The translations under genes were made by a program, and so were the position numbers. A DNA stretch of 64,000 nucleotides, from assembly GCA_003604975.1 (NCBI GenBank), contig QZIR01000036.1, positions 35,594-99,593 of the forward strand. Reading direction: 5' to 3'. Below are positions 1 to 8,035 of this stretch, piece by piece (the stretch's first letter is position 1; the number at the start of each line of letters is the position of its first letter). Under the pieces are notes generated by a model. It searched no databases. It worked only from the letters and a program-made list of their open reading frames with translations, and was not told where the DNA came from. This DNA comes from Desulforudis sp. (lineage in GTDB: Bacteria; Bacillota; Desulfotomaculia; Desulfotomaculales; Desulforudaceae).

Positions 1-299
1 GACTTTATATCCCGCATCTGACGGTGCTGTTCACGGTAGAGGATGTACGCCTTGGCGGTCTGGAAGTACCCAAGCTCCATCAGCACGGTTTCCACCAGAT
101 CCTGGACCTGTTCCACCGAGGGAACCTCCACACCCTTCTTCACCAGGGCAGTGACTACACGCTGGGTTACAGCTGGAGCGGCCTCTTCCGACCAATGGGT
201 TTCACCCGTCGCCTTGAAGGCCTTGATGATCGCATTGGTTATTCTCGTACCTTCAAAAGGCACAAAGCGACCGTCTCGCTTGTGAATGGTCTGAAACAT
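1..299 (-). CDS. nrdD: Ribonucleotide reductase, N-terminal ATP-cone (partial)
   Basis: Reading leftwards from the ATG at 299 gives an open frame that runs off the window. It opens with the ATP-cone pattern (KRDGRFVPFEGTRITNAI) and ends with YILYREQHRQMRD, the usual end of this allosteric nucleotide-binding domain. A GAGGAGG ribosome site lies 7 bases before the start. ATP-cones stand at the N-terminus of class III (NrdD) and some class I/II reductases. A class II enzyme without a cone is encoded at 43676-45937, so I infer this is the anaerobic class III enzyme. The catalytic part is outside the window, so the class is not proven. Confidence 0.7.
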   Translation of the reverse strand, partial: MFQTIHKRDGRFVPFEGTRITNAIIKAFKATGETHWSEEAAPAVTQRVVTALVKKGVEVPSVEQVQDLVETVLMELGYFQTAKAYILYREQHRQMRDIK

Positions 300-361
300 A
301 CGCACTTGACCTCCTCGGCTTTCCCAGGGATCTATCCCCGCTGAAATGCCAACATGCAAAA

Positions 362-383
362 CCCCGGCCCTAACGGACCGGAG
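362..383 (-). terminator. Possible terminator after the dtxR-type gene
   Basis: On the minus strand a six-pair stem (CTCCGG with CCGGGG, one G-T pair) and a 10-base loop are followed by four T. It lies about 105 bases after the stop of the regulator gene and before the reductase gene. The stem is short, so confidence is low. Confidence 0.35.
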
Positions 384-488
384 TAATCACGCAAATTAAC
401 CGCTTGTTTCTACAAGGAAGCTCGATATTCCTGCCTGAAATATCATAATTTGCCAAAACACCATGGTCGTGAAGGGGGAACGGCAGCC

Positions 489-965
489 CTATTTGGGACC
501 AAACTCGCAGCAACCGGTACATTCGGAACGTTCTCCGGTTTCGGCAAAATGCCGGAACTTCTTGAGGAACATAACCTCCTCGCCGGGGCACTGCTGGACG
601 AACTGAACCATCTTTAACACTCGATCCCGGGCCTCCGGCGACAGGTAGTGTTCGATCCGGCAGGCGTCCTGCTCGGCCACTTCCTTATCCAGCCCCAGAA
701 TATCGTGAAAAAATACCAGCAGCATCTGGTGTCGGGCATAGATTTCCTTGCCCACTCGCTCACCCTCGGCGGTGAGCTCAATGTAACCATATTTCTCCTG
801 CTCCACAAGCCCCTTCTCCGAGAGGACCTTAATGGCGACGACCACAGAAGGCATCTTCACGCCGAGTGCCTGGGCCACGTCCCGCACCCGGACAACCTTC
901 TGTTCCAGACCGATAACATACAATGTCTCAAGGTAGTCCTCCAGGGACTGGGTATACCCAGTCAC
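489..965 (-). CDS. DtxR/MntR-family metal-dependent transcriptional regulator
   Basis: A 158-residue protein with an N-terminal winged helix (about residues 1-65) followed by the DtxR metal-binding and dimer domain. The GTG at 965 is chosen because GGGGGTGATGAG precedes it and the protein then begins as the family does (TQSLEDYLETLY). Candidate metal ligands are Asp and Glu in EDYLE, His in RHQML, and Cys, Glu and His in DACRIEHYLS. The Asp is as in MntR, the Cys as in DtxR/IdeR. The C-terminus is Cys-rich (CTGCC). It is the last gene after feoA-feoB-zinc ribbon, and the shared palindromes in front of both feo operons are its likely operators (inference). Confidence 0.88.
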   Translation of the reverse strand: MTGYTQSLEDYLETLYVIGLEQKVVRVRDVAQALGVKMPSVVVAIKVLSEKGLVEQEKYGYIELTAEGERVGKEIYARHQMLLVFFHDILGLDKEVAEQDACRIEHYLSPEARDRVLKMVQFVQQCPGEEVMFLKKFRHFAETGERSECTGCCEFGPK

Positions 966-1069
966 CTCATCACCCCCATTTACGAGCGTCTCTGTCCAGT
1001 ATAAACCATATTCTGACTGAGGTAAACGTTCCTGAGGCCGGCAAACACTACCAGACGCAACGAACTGTT

Positions 1070-1300
1070 CTACCGCGTGGTACAGGCCCGGCAACCGCTA
1101 CACCGCGAGCATCCCCCCGCTCCCATCAACAGATGGCAGCAGCGCGGGCAGAACAGGGCGGCCGGGTTGTCCAGGGCCAGGCCGCAGCGAGAACAACGCA
1201 GGACCGGCCCTGCGGGCGGTTCCAGCCTTGGGGCCGCGGATTCCGCTTTATCCCGGTCGGCGCCCAGACGATCCATGAGCCGCTTCCCAAGACTGACCAT
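1070..1300 (-). CDS. Small zinc-ribbon protein
   Basis: A 76-residue protein starting one base after the feoB stop, so very probably translated together with it. It has a polar N-terminal stretch, then a zinc-ribbon of two CxxC knuckles 12 residues apart (CSRC, CPRC) and a Cys-rich tail (CSRCSGCRACTTR). There is no signal peptide or membrane segment. Its function is unknown; the place in the feo operon suggests a role in iron handling, but this is only context. Confidence 0.6.
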   Translation of the reverse strand: MVSLGKRLMDRLGADRDKAESAAPRLEPPAGPVLRCSRCGLALDNPAALFCPRCCHLLMGAGGCSRCSGCRACTTR

Positions 1301-1301
1301 T

Positions 1302-3371
1302 TCACTCACTCTCCACTGCGGGACAACTGTTGCGCCGTCGCCGGAACTGCCGGGCCAGGAGCACGAGGACAACGCCGGTCGCGGCAAAGCCGCCGGCGGT
1401 CAGAAGCGCTCCTCCATAGCTGTCAACTCCGAAGACACCCCCCAGGCGACCAATCAAACCACCCACCAGGAAGGCGATGACCCAGGTCGCCAGCCAGAGC
1501 AGGGCGGCCTCGCCCTTGCTCCGTTCCTTGAAAATGATCAGGATGGAGGCAATGCAGGGTACAAACAGGGTGATGGTAAGCAGGGCCACCAGTGTCTGCA
1601 GTGCAGTCAGATCCATGATCATCAGGCCCGCGGCTCCGAAGTCGCGGCGTACGATCCCCATGATAAACGCCGTTGCTGACCCGGACGGAAGGTGCAGCCA
1701 GCCCACCGTAAGCGGAGCCAGGATGTTCTGCAGAAACTGCAGTACACCCGTAAGCTGGAAGGTACTGATGATCAGGGCACCCAGGGCAAAGATCGGGGTC
1801 GCTTCCTTCAGGAAGCGGAAGGCCTTGTTCCAGGTCTTTTTCAGTACATTGCCAAACCGGGGCACACGCAGGGGCGGCAGGTCGATCATCAGGTGGGTGG
1901 ACTGGCCCGGAAGCAGGGCACTCAGTATCGTGCCCGCCACCACAAAGACGGTAAAGATCACCAATACATAGACCAGTACATAAGTGCCGCCGAGCCCCGC
2001 CAGTAAACCGGCGATAACGGCAAGCTGGGCCGAACAAGGAATGGTCAGCGCCAGGAGAAAGATGGCGATCCGTCTCTCCCGATCCGAACCCAAAATCCGC
2101 GTGATAATCGTCGCCATCGTAACGCAGCCGAAGCCGAGGATGAAGGGAATCACCGCCCGACCGTTCAGGCCGATACCAGTCAAGGCCCGGTCGACTAGGG
2201 TGGCAATACGGGGCAGGTAGCCGGAGTCCTCAAAGAGCGAAAGGAAGAAATAGAACCCGGTCACCAGGGGCATGAGCAAACCCAGGACATAGATCACGGT
2301 CATGGTCAGGACGCCAAACTCACCGATCAGGATAGTGCCAAGAGCTGTTTCCTCAGCGGCGAACCGGCCGATCAGGTTGGTGATAAACGGTTCATAATAG
2401 CCGGCCATTACGTCTTCCTCGAGGAAGTCGACAACTGTACCGGCAATGAACACCCCCACCACCTGGTACATTACAAACAGGGCCAGGCAGAGGAGTGGAA
2501 TACCCGTGAGAGGACGGATCATCCAACGCCCGAGTGTCGTCCCGAAAGCAGACATCTTGCCCGATTCGGTGACCACGTTCTGTACCATGTCGTTTACGCG
2601 CTGCCGACGTAATCGGTAGATTCGCTCACGCTCCCGGCCGGGCTCAACGAGGTGGCGGGCGGCCACGGCCGCATCACCCTCGAGCACTAGGAGGGCGTCA
2701 CCCTGGTTCCCCATCCGGTTCAGGGTGGACTGTAAGAGCGGTTCCAGGCCGGGCGTCAGGTGGCCCGGGCGGGCCTTCTTCAATTCCGCGTACAGCCGGT
2801 CGAAACCCTGTTTCTTGACGGCCACGGTGGGTACAACAGGCACCCCGAGCATCTCGGAAAGGCGGTCAAAGTCGATTCCCAGGCCCCTTCGCGCCGCCTC
2901 GTCCACCATGTTGACGGCGACTACCATTGGCACACCGGTATCAATGATCTGCTGGGTTAGGAACAGGTCGCGTTCCAAGTGGACGGAATTGACCACGTTC
3001 ACGACGACATCCGCAGACAGGATGATATCCCGGGCAATACGTTCCTCGTCGTTAAATGAAGAAATCCCGTAAACACCCGGCGTGTCAATCAACACATCGT
3101 CCCCAAGGCGGCCGTGCGAGATCTCCAGGGTGGTTCCAGGATAGTTAGAAACATCTACGTATAATCCAGTAAGCGCGTTGAAAAACACCGATTTTCCGGT
3201 GTTCGGGTTGCCGGCCAGCACGATACGGCGGGCCCTCTCGGGAATATCGATTTCCAGGATCAAGTTATGGTGGTGTTCGCCTGGTTTCTGTAACTGACCA
3301 ATCTCCGAATCCTGCTGTAACGCCGGGCAGTCATCTTTCGTACACTGGCCGCATGGTTTATCCTTGGACAT
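1302..3371 (-). CDS. feoB: Ferrous iron transport protein B (first copy)
   Basis: A 689-residue FeoB: an N-terminal G-protein domain with G1 GNPNTGKS, switch region YPGTTLE, G3 DTPG and G4 NMVDE, a helical linker, then a membrane domain with paired gate repeats (residues about 285-680). The ATG at 3371 follows GGGGGTAGG. A Cys-rich leader (CGQCTKDDCPALQ) precedes the G domain, which most FeoB proteins lack; it may bind iron or act as a redox sensor (inference). FeoB imports Fe2+ across the cytoplasmic membrane. It is downstream of feoA with a 131-base gap and upstream of the zinc-ribbon gene. Confidence 0.96.
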   Translation of the reverse strand: MSKDKPCGQCTKDDCPALQQDSEIGQLQKPGEHHHNLILEIDIPERARRIVLAGNPNTGKSVFFNALTGLYVDVSNYPGTTLEISHGRLGDDVLIDTPGVYGISSFNDEERIARDIILSADVVVNVVNSVHLERDLFLTQQIIDTGVPMVVAVNMVDEAARRGLGIDFDRLSEMLGVPVVPTVAVKKQGFDRLYAELKKARPGHLTPGLEPLLQSTLNRMGNQGDALLVLEGDAAVAARHLVEPGRERERIYRLRRQRVNDMVQNVVTESGKMSAFGTTLGRWMIRPLTGIPLLCLALFVMYQVVGVFIAGTVVDFLEEDVMAGYYEPFITNLIGRFAAEETALGTILIGEFGVLTMTVIYVLGLLMPLVTGFYFFLSLFEDSGYLPRIATLVDRALTGIGLNGRAVIPFILGFGCVTMATIITRILGSDRERRIAIFLLALTIPCSAQLAVIAGLLAGLGGTYVLVYVLVIFTVFVVAGTILSALLPGQSTHLMIDLPPLRVPRFGNVLKKTWNKAFRFLKEATPIFALGALIISTFQLTGVLQFLQNILAPLTVGWLHLPSGSATAFIMGIVRRDFGAAGLMIMDLTALQTLVALLTITLFVPCIASILIIFKERSKGEAALLWLATWVIAFLVGGLIGRLGGVFGVDSYGGALLTAGGFAATGVVLVLLARQFRRRRNSCPAVESE

Positions 3372-3502
3372 TTTGCCTACCCCCGTCAAAGTGATGCAAT
3401 TATGACTGCTATGGAAAGATAATCAAACTTACCAGTAGGCCAAACACGGGCGCAGAATGATCTGCGCCCGCATCAAATCCTCTATAACTGGTTAACTGGA
3501 CA

Positions 3503-3724
3503 CTACGCCACCAGGTCGACCTCGATTTCCGAAGCTAAACCGCGTCCCAGCGCGATCTCCTGCCTGTTCCTGCTGATTACAACAGGGCCTGCGGGCACAA
3601 CCTCCACACAGGTGAGCATCTCTCCCTCGCTGATCCCAAAACGGATCGCCTGGGCCCTCACCACTTCATCGGTAATGTTTAGAATCCGGATGTTCTGACC
3701 CTTCTTGACCTCGTGCAGTTTCAA
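3503..3724 (-). CDS. feoA: FeoA family protein
   Basis: A 73-residue SH3-like FeoA domain protein (KGQNIRILNI, then AIRFGISEGE and VVISRNRQEIALGRGLA). It begins at a TTG with GAGGAGG seven bases upstream. FeoA is a cytosolic partner that supports FeoB-dependent Fe2+ uptake. It is the first gene of the operon, behind a strong promoter and a palindromic operator at 3812-3827. Confidence 0.93.
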   Translation of the reverse strand: MKLHEVKKGQNIRILNITDEVVRAQAIRFGISEGEMLTCVEVVPAGPVVISRNRQEIALGRGLASEIEVDLVA

Positions 3725-3811
3725 TTGGTATCCTCCTCACCTTGAGACTGCGCCTGTACCAAAGTCTCATTTCCTTAGCCTAACCCAATTCTGTTTAGCT
3801 TGGCGACCATT

Positions 3812-3827
3812 GTTAGGTATTGCTAAC
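3812..3827. promoter_or_regulatory. Putative DtxR-type operator in front of feoA-feoB
   Basis: A 16-bp imperfect palindrome, GTTAGCAATACCTAAC on the minus strand, sits just downstream of the -10 box of the feoA promoter. It matches 14 of 16 bases of the palindrome at 7286-7301. TTAG/CTAA half-sites are typical of DtxR/IdeR-type operators, and a second TTAGCCTAA lies at 3775-3783. Confidence 0.65.
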
Positions 3828-3830
3828 TAG

Positions 3831-3859
3831 ATTAAACCCCGCTTATCTAATTTTGTCAA
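3831..3859 (-). promoter_or_regulatory. SigA-type promoter of the feoA-feoB operon
   Basis: On the minus strand TTGACA (3854-3859) and TTTAAT (3831-3836) are 17 bases apart, close to the vegetative consensus. The operator palindrome starts four bases after the -10 box, so a bound repressor would cover the transcription start. Confidence 0.7.
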
Positions 3860-3916
3860 GAGAGATTTAGAGAGAATCTGGGCTTTTATTTCCAATACTG
3901 TGTTCCTCCATGGGAA

Positions 3917-3945
3917 AGAGGATCAGGCGATATGTCTGATCCTCT
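3917..3945 (-). terminator. Terminator of the second feo operon
   Basis: A perfect 10-bp inverted repeat (AGAGGATCAG / CTGATCCTCT) with a 9-base loop, 77 bases after the DUF2325 stop. The T-run after it on the minus strand is short (TTTCCC), so it may end transcription only in part. Confidence 0.55.
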
Positions 3946-4022
3946 AACCTAAGTGGTTGCTAGCTGGCCTCGGTTTCAATTTTGACAAAATGGTGTCGTG
4001 ATAGACATCGTAGAAATCGGAT

Positions 4023-4349
4023 TTAGGCTCCCTTGGCGCGGCGGGGACAGTTGCCGGTGCAGCACCCATTACAGAGCACCCGGTCCATTTCGCCCTTAAT
4101 GTGGCACCAAGAACGGCGCACAAAGACGGTCTGGCAATGTCCATTCTTATAGGCCTCCTTAATTCTTTTGGCAAGCTCGTGATTTACAAAATCCGTCAGG
4201 ACTAGGACGACATCCACTTTTTGCGTCACCTTAAGCTCCAGGTGACTCTTTTTTCGCCCGGAAATATGGCGGATATCTTTGAACCCGATACCGCGCAGGT
4301 TGTCCATAATGTTCCCCAGCCTGTCTCCGCCGATGATAAGAATGGACAT
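4023..4349 (-). CDS. DUF2325 domain protein
   Basis: A 108-residue protein starting at an ATG (SILIIGGDRLGNIMDNL). The family has a Rossmann-like beta-alpha fold starting with a GGD/GAD motif and alternating hydrophobic strands (VDVVLVLTDFVNHEL). The C-terminal third is Cys-rich (CHIKGEM, then CNGCCTGNC), which could bind a metal. It is the last gene of the feoA-feoA-feoB-FeoB-associated operon, four bases after the preceding gene. The family has no settled biochemical function. Confidence 0.75.
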   Translation of the reverse strand: MSILIIGGDRLGNIMDNLRGIGFKDIRHISGRKKSHLELKVTQKVDVVLVLTDFVNHELAKRIKEAYKNGHCQTVFVRRSWCHIKGEMDRVLCNGCCTGNCPRRAKGA

Positions 4350-4353
4350 CTCT

Positions 4354-4587
4354 TCACCTTCCCTTTTTATGCTCCTGCCTTCCGTTTTGTGTTATGTCCA
4401 AGTCCCCCAGGCGGATCCCCACTGACGGCCACTGTGAGTTGTCTGGGCACTGCTTAGTGGCGCATGTGCACCCGTTGCAGCCGCAACCGGATGACGAACC
4501 CTCTTTGGGCTTAATCTTGCCCCGGATTTGAAAACCTAAGGCAATGCCCGCCACCACTCCGATACCGATGATCATCGCCGACTCCAT
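4354..4587 (-). CDS. FeoB-associated Cys-rich membrane protein
   Basis: A 77-residue protein with one N-terminal membrane helix (residues about 4-22, IIGIGVVAGIALGFQ), then a basic stretch and a Cys cluster CGCNGCTC. This layout, found beside feoB in many Firmicutes, defines the FeoB-associated Cys-rich membrane protein family (FeoC-like position). The tail of about 25 residues after the cluster is longer than usual. It probably works at the membrane with the FeoB at 4664-6703. Confidence 0.8.
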   Translation of the reverse strand: MESAMIIGIGVVAGIALGFQIRGKIKPKEGSSSGCGCNGCTCATKQCPDNSQWPSVGIRLGDLDITQNGRQEHKKGR

Positions 4588-4663
4588 GCTTTATCCTCCT
4601 TGTTTCGGGGCCACGGGGACCCAATAGCCGATTACTTCAACAAAGATCCCATACAAACCCGGG

Positions 4664-6703
4664 TTAACCGAGGCCGAGCAGCCGACCGCCCTGGTAGACC
4701 AGGAAGGCCATTATCCAGCCCAGCACCAGGCTGTAAGCCATCGCGAAACCGGTCCAGCGCCACGAATTGGTCTCCCTTTTAATGGTGGCGATCGCGGCCA
4801 CGCAGGGGATGTAAATGAGGGACATCACCATAAAGGCGTAGGCCGAGAGCGGCGTCCATAAGGTCTGGATGGCCGAAGTCAGTCTATCCTCCCCGATACC
4901 GTAAACCACACCGAACATTCCGACCACGACCTCCTTAGCCAGCAGGCCAAAGATGAGTGCGGCCGCCGCTTCCCAGGTACCGAATCCGAGCGGCGTAAAG
5001 ACCGGGGCCAGGAAACCGCCGATGGCACCCAGGTAGCTCTCCCGGCTGGCGAACTCTACGCCGGCAGGCAGACTGGCGAAGACCCAGATCACGATGACCA
5101 CCGAAAAGATGATCGTCCCGGCCCGTTTGATAAAAGCCCAGCCCCGTTCCCACATGTGGATCAGCACCCCTTTGAGGGTTGGTACCCGGTACGGGGGCAG
5201 TTCCATCACGAAGGGCGACACCTCACCCTTAAACAGGAAGCGCTTGAACAGGATGCCCATCATAATCGCCAGGGCGATTCCGAGGAAGTACAGGGAAGAG
5301 ATGATCAGTCCCTGGAAGGCGGTAAAGAAAGCGCCTACGAAGAGCACGTAAATCGGCAGCCGGGCCGCGCAGGACATCAGCGGGGTGATCAGGATGGTGA
5401 TCATCCGGTCACGCCTGTTCTCCAGGGTGCGGCAGGCCATGATCGCCGGTACGTTGCAGCCGAAACCGACAATCAGCGGGATAAAGGACTTGCCATGGAG
5501 TCCCAGCCGATGCATGAAGCGGTCCATGATATATGCCGCGCGCGCCATGTACCCGCTGTCCTCGAGCAGTGAAATGGCGAAAAAGATCAGAAAAATCGGC
5601 GGAATAAAGACCAACACCGCCCCGACGCCGCCGATGATTCCGTCGGCCACCAGGGAAGCAATCAGTTCGTTGGTAAACAGCGCCCCCGCACCCTCGCCCA
5701 GCCACTCGAAGAATTCCTCCACGTAGCCGATCAGCGGGTCGCCGAGAGCAAAGGTGAATTGGAACACAGCAAACATGGACAGAAAGAAAATCGGCATGCC
5801 GAGAAATCGGTTGGTCACCACGCGATCGATCCGGTCGGAGATGGACAGGCGGTCCTCGGTGGTGCTCTTACGGGTTACCGTTTCCTTGATCAGCCCGCTG
5901 ATGAACCCATAGCGTCGGTCGGCGAACAGGGATTCCGGATCCAGCCCGGTCATGCTCTCGATGTGCGCAGCCACTTCGTCGCGCAGCTTGACGATGTCGC
6001 CGGCCTTCAGCGATTGCATCACCCTGCCGTAGATGTTTTCGTCGCCTTCCAATAGCTTGACAGCCACCCAGCGCGCGGGCAGGTGCTTGACTGTTTGCAC
6101 CGCGGCCAAGGCTTTTTCCAGCCTGGCAATGCCCGGCTCAGCCTCCCGTCCGTAGTCGATCCTGAACGTACGACCCGGTCCTTTTCCGGCCGCGCCGACT
6201 GCCGCGGTGACCAGTTCCGACGTGCCCTTGTTGCGTACGGCCACAGTGGGTACCACGGGTACGGCTAGAATTCCGGCCATTGCCTCCAGATCGATCTTGA
6301 TCTGCTTCTTCTCGGCCTCGTCAAACATATTCAGGGCAATAACAAGGTTGGCTCCCATCTCCAGCAGCTGGGTGGTGAGGTACAGATTCCGCTCCAAATT
6401 GGAGGCGTCAACGATGTTCACAACCAGGTCCGGTTCCCCGGAGAGGATATAGTTCCGGGCCACCGCCTCGTCCTCCGAGAAGGCCCCCAGGCTGTATGTA
6501 CCCGGCAGGTCGACCACCCGGATGACCTGACCGTCCCGAACATGTCTGCCTTCCTTCTTTTCGACCGTTACCCCCGGCCAGTTCCCTACCTGGTGGCGGG
6601 CCCCGGTCAGGTTATTGAACATGGATGTCTTACCCGAATTTGGATTACCGGCCAAGCCGACGACCATCTCGTTCAATGATTTCGCCTCGCTGTTTCCCTG
6701 CAT
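4664..6703 (-). CDS. feoB: Ferrous iron transport protein B (second copy)
   Basis: A 679-residue FeoB with G1 [12 protein letters not shown], switch region [13 protein letters not shown]3 DLPGTYSLG and G4 NMFDEAEK in the N-terminal G domain, then a linker and a gated membrane domain of many helices. It is a standard-length FeoB without the Cys-rich leader of the first copy, and differs from it clearly in sequence, so the two are not a recent duplication. It follows two feoA genes and precedes the Cys-rich partner gene. Role: Fe2+ import driven or gated by GTP. Confidence 0.97.
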   Translation of the reverse strand: MQGNSEAKSLNEMVVGLAGNPNSGKTSMFNNLTGARHQVGNWPGVTVEKKEGRHVRDGQVIRVVDLPGTYSLGAFSEDEAVARNYILSGEPDLVVNIVDASNLERNLYLTTQLLEMGANLVIALNMFDEAEKKQIKIDLEAMAGILAVPVVPTVAVRNKGTSELVTAAVGAAGKGPGRTFRIDYGREAEPGIARLEKALAAVQTVKHLPARWVAVKLLEGDENIYGRVMQSLKAGDIVKLRDEVAAHIESMTGLDPESLFADRRYGFISGLIKETVTRKSTTEDRLSISDRIDRVVTNRFLGMPIFFLSMFAVFQFTFALGDPLIGYVEEFFEWLGEGAGALFTNELIASLVADGIIGGVGAVLVFIPPIFLIFFAISLLEDSGYMARAAYIMDRFMHRLGLHGKSFIPLIVGFGCNVPAIMACRTLENRRDRMITILITPLMSCAARLPIYVLFVGAFFTAFQGLIISSLYFLGIALAIMMGILFKRFLFKGEVSPFVMELPPYRVPTLKGVLIHMWERGWAFIKRAGTIIFSVVIVIWVFASLPAGVEFASRESYLGAIGGFLAPVFTPLGFGTWEAAAALIFGLLAKEVVVGMFGVVYGIGEDRLTSAIQTLWTPLSAYAFMVMSLIYIPCVAAIATIKRETNSWRWTGFAMAYSLVLGWIMAFLVYQGGRLLGLG

Positions 6704-6749
6704 TGTGTAGCTCCTCTCGTAAATTGGTTACACATCTAACTAACTAGCG

Positions 6750-6992
6750 TTAATTGTCAACTTCTTCTACCATTATCTTCTGGGCAACTCCCCGGCCAAG
6801 CACAATCCGACCGTCACCCAGTGAAATGATTAACGGACCGCAGGGTTGACTCTGCACAATTCGTACCAAACTACCCCTCGCAAATCCCATTTCGCATAAC
6901 CGCTGGCGCAGTTCTTTTCCCCCGACTACATCCCGTACCACAGCATCGCGGCCGGGTGTGAGAAATCCCAAGGGCAGTACCGCATTCAACAC
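6750..6992 (-). CDS. feoA: FeoA family protein
   Basis: An 80-residue FeoA domain protein (LCEMGFARGSLVRIVQ, then PLIISLGDGRIVLGRGVAQKI). It begins at a GTG directly after the TAG of the preceding feoA, with GGAGGTGA upstream, so the two are translated together. The pair probably forms a two-chain FeoA partner for the second FeoB. Confidence 0.92.
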   Translation of the reverse strand: MLNAVLPLGFLTPGRDAVVRDVVGGKELRQRLCEMGFARGSLVRIVQSQPCGPLIISLGDGRIVLGRGVAQKIMVEEVDN

Positions 6993-7235
6993 CTAACTCA
7001 CCTCCACCGTCACCGCTTCAGCCTCCTGGCGGCGCAGGGTCAGACTGTAACCCTTAACCAAAATCTCAATTGGGTCACCCATCGGCGCCATCCCCTTGAC
7101 CTTGATTTTCGTGCCGGGAACCAGGCCCATTTCCAGAATGCGCCGCCGGAGCATCCCTGAACCGAAGACACCGGTGATCCTTCCGGTATCCCCCGGCTTA
7201 AGCTTACTGAGCATCTTGCCCTCACCGTGATACAC
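6993..7235 (-). CDS. feoA: FeoA family protein
   Basis: An 80-residue FeoA domain protein (LKPGDTGRITGV, ILEMGLVPGTKIKV, YSLTLRRQEAEAV). The GTG at 7235 has a consensus AAGGAGGTG seven bases upstream. It is the first gene of the second feo operon, behind the palindrome at 7286-7301. It differs clearly from the adjacent FeoA at 6750-6992. Confidence 0.92.
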   Translation of the reverse strand: MYHGEGKMLSKLKPGDTGRITGVFGSGMLRRRILEMGLVPGTKIKVKGMAPMGDPIEILVKGYSLTLRRQEAEAVTVEVS

Positions 7236-7541
7236 TTACGCCACCTCCTTAGATATTTAAAACAATCTAAACGCAACTTAATAAAGTTAGCAGAACCTAA
7301 CTATTGGTCAAAGTTTATCTCGTTAAGGCCGAGGTGTCAATGCCTAACTTGCTTAAAGGGCAAAAAAATATCCGCCATACCGCTAATCGATGCCGATTTC
7401 TGAGGATAAATGAGGGAAATGGAAGTTCGGATGCCAGACGGATGGGGGGGATTGTAAATACAGGTCATCGAACCTTCAAAGACCATAAGAGGACAAACCC
7501 AAGGCCTTATACTTTAAGGGTATGATCACCGTCAGCCGCCT
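7236..7541. other. Intergenic region with feo control elements
   Basis: The 306 bases between the second feo operon and the hydrogenase protease gene hold the feo promoter and operator. A looser inverted repeat (GTTAAGGC at 7322-7329 and GCCTAAC at 7342-7348) lies further upstream. I see no convincing gene or RNA in the rest. Confidence 0.5.
7286..7301. promoter_or_regulatory. Putative DtxR-type operator in front of feoA-feoA-feoB
   Basis: The palindrome GTTAGCAGAACCTAAC (an 18-bp perfect frame if the flanking A and T are counted) matches 14 of 16 bases of the other feo operator. On the minus strand it follows a TTGACC (7306-7311) and so lies between the -35 and the presumed -10, where a repressor would block polymerase. 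Confidence 0.65.
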
Positions 7542-7994
7542 CTAAGTTGAACGGATTTCATCCAGCACCAGTGCCGTTACCCTGGGTAAGACCGCCATCA
7601 CACTAGGAGTGAGTTCCATTCCCAGGTCGACTTCGGCCGGTTCAACCCCGTATACGACAACCGCCGGATGGTGTCCATGCTGGGCGAGTATCGTCATTAC
7701 TTCCGGAAACCGGATGTCGTGCGTTGATACGGCTTCGTCGCGGAAGGAATCCAACTCTTCGCCGGGGATGCGGTAGACAGTGCCTGGTTCGCCCCCTCCT
7801 TGCACGGCGTCGACCACAATAATGCGGTCGGCGCCTTCCAGGTCATAAATCAAAGAGTACACGCCGGTACCCGCGTCAACCAGCTCTACGCCATCCGGCA
7901 GTTCCGTGTCCTGAAGGGCTTCAATGACACGAACCCCGATCCCGTCGTCCTGCATAAGGATGTTCCCCAGGCCTAAGACAATCGTTCGCCGCAT
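7542..7994 (-). CDS. Hydrogenase maturation protease (HycI/HyaD family)
   Basis: A 150-residue protein with the family opening LGLGNILMQDDGIGVRVIE and the second conserved Asp in VELVDAGTG; Glu/Asp and a later His bind nickel in the precursor. Such proteases cut the C-terminal tail of the NiFe hydrogenase large subunit after metal insertion. I chose the ATG at 7994, which has AGGGAGG upstream; an ATG at 8039 overlaps the previous gene by four bases and is also possible. No hydrogenase structural gene is in the window, so its substrate is encoded elsewhere. Confidence 0.88.
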   Translation of the reverse strand: MRRTIVLGLGNILMQDDGIGVRVIEALQDTELPDGVELVDAGTGVYSLIYDLEGADRIIVVDAVQGGGEPGTVYRIPGEELDSFRDEAVSTHDIRFPEVMTILAQHGHHPAVVVYGVEPAEVDLGMELTPSVMAVLPRVTALVLDEIRST

Positions 7995-8035
7995 TTCGGT
8001 CAAGCCTCCCTGAGATTCAATACCTATCTTTGTTA

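Noticed and set aside
24..344. Plus-strand open frame of 106 codons at the left edge
   Set aside because: It lies opposite the reductase ATP-cone, whose domain, start and ribosome site are clear. The plus-strand product looks like no protein.
3944..4174. Minus-strand open frame of 76 codons overlapping the DUF2325 gene
   Set aside because: Another frame of the DUF2325 gene and its terminator; the DUF2325 frame has the domain and a good start.
7304..7525. Plus-strand open frame of 73 codons between the feo operon and the hydrogenase protease
   Set aside because: Covers the inverted repeats of the control region, has no clear ribosome site and no recognisable sequence.
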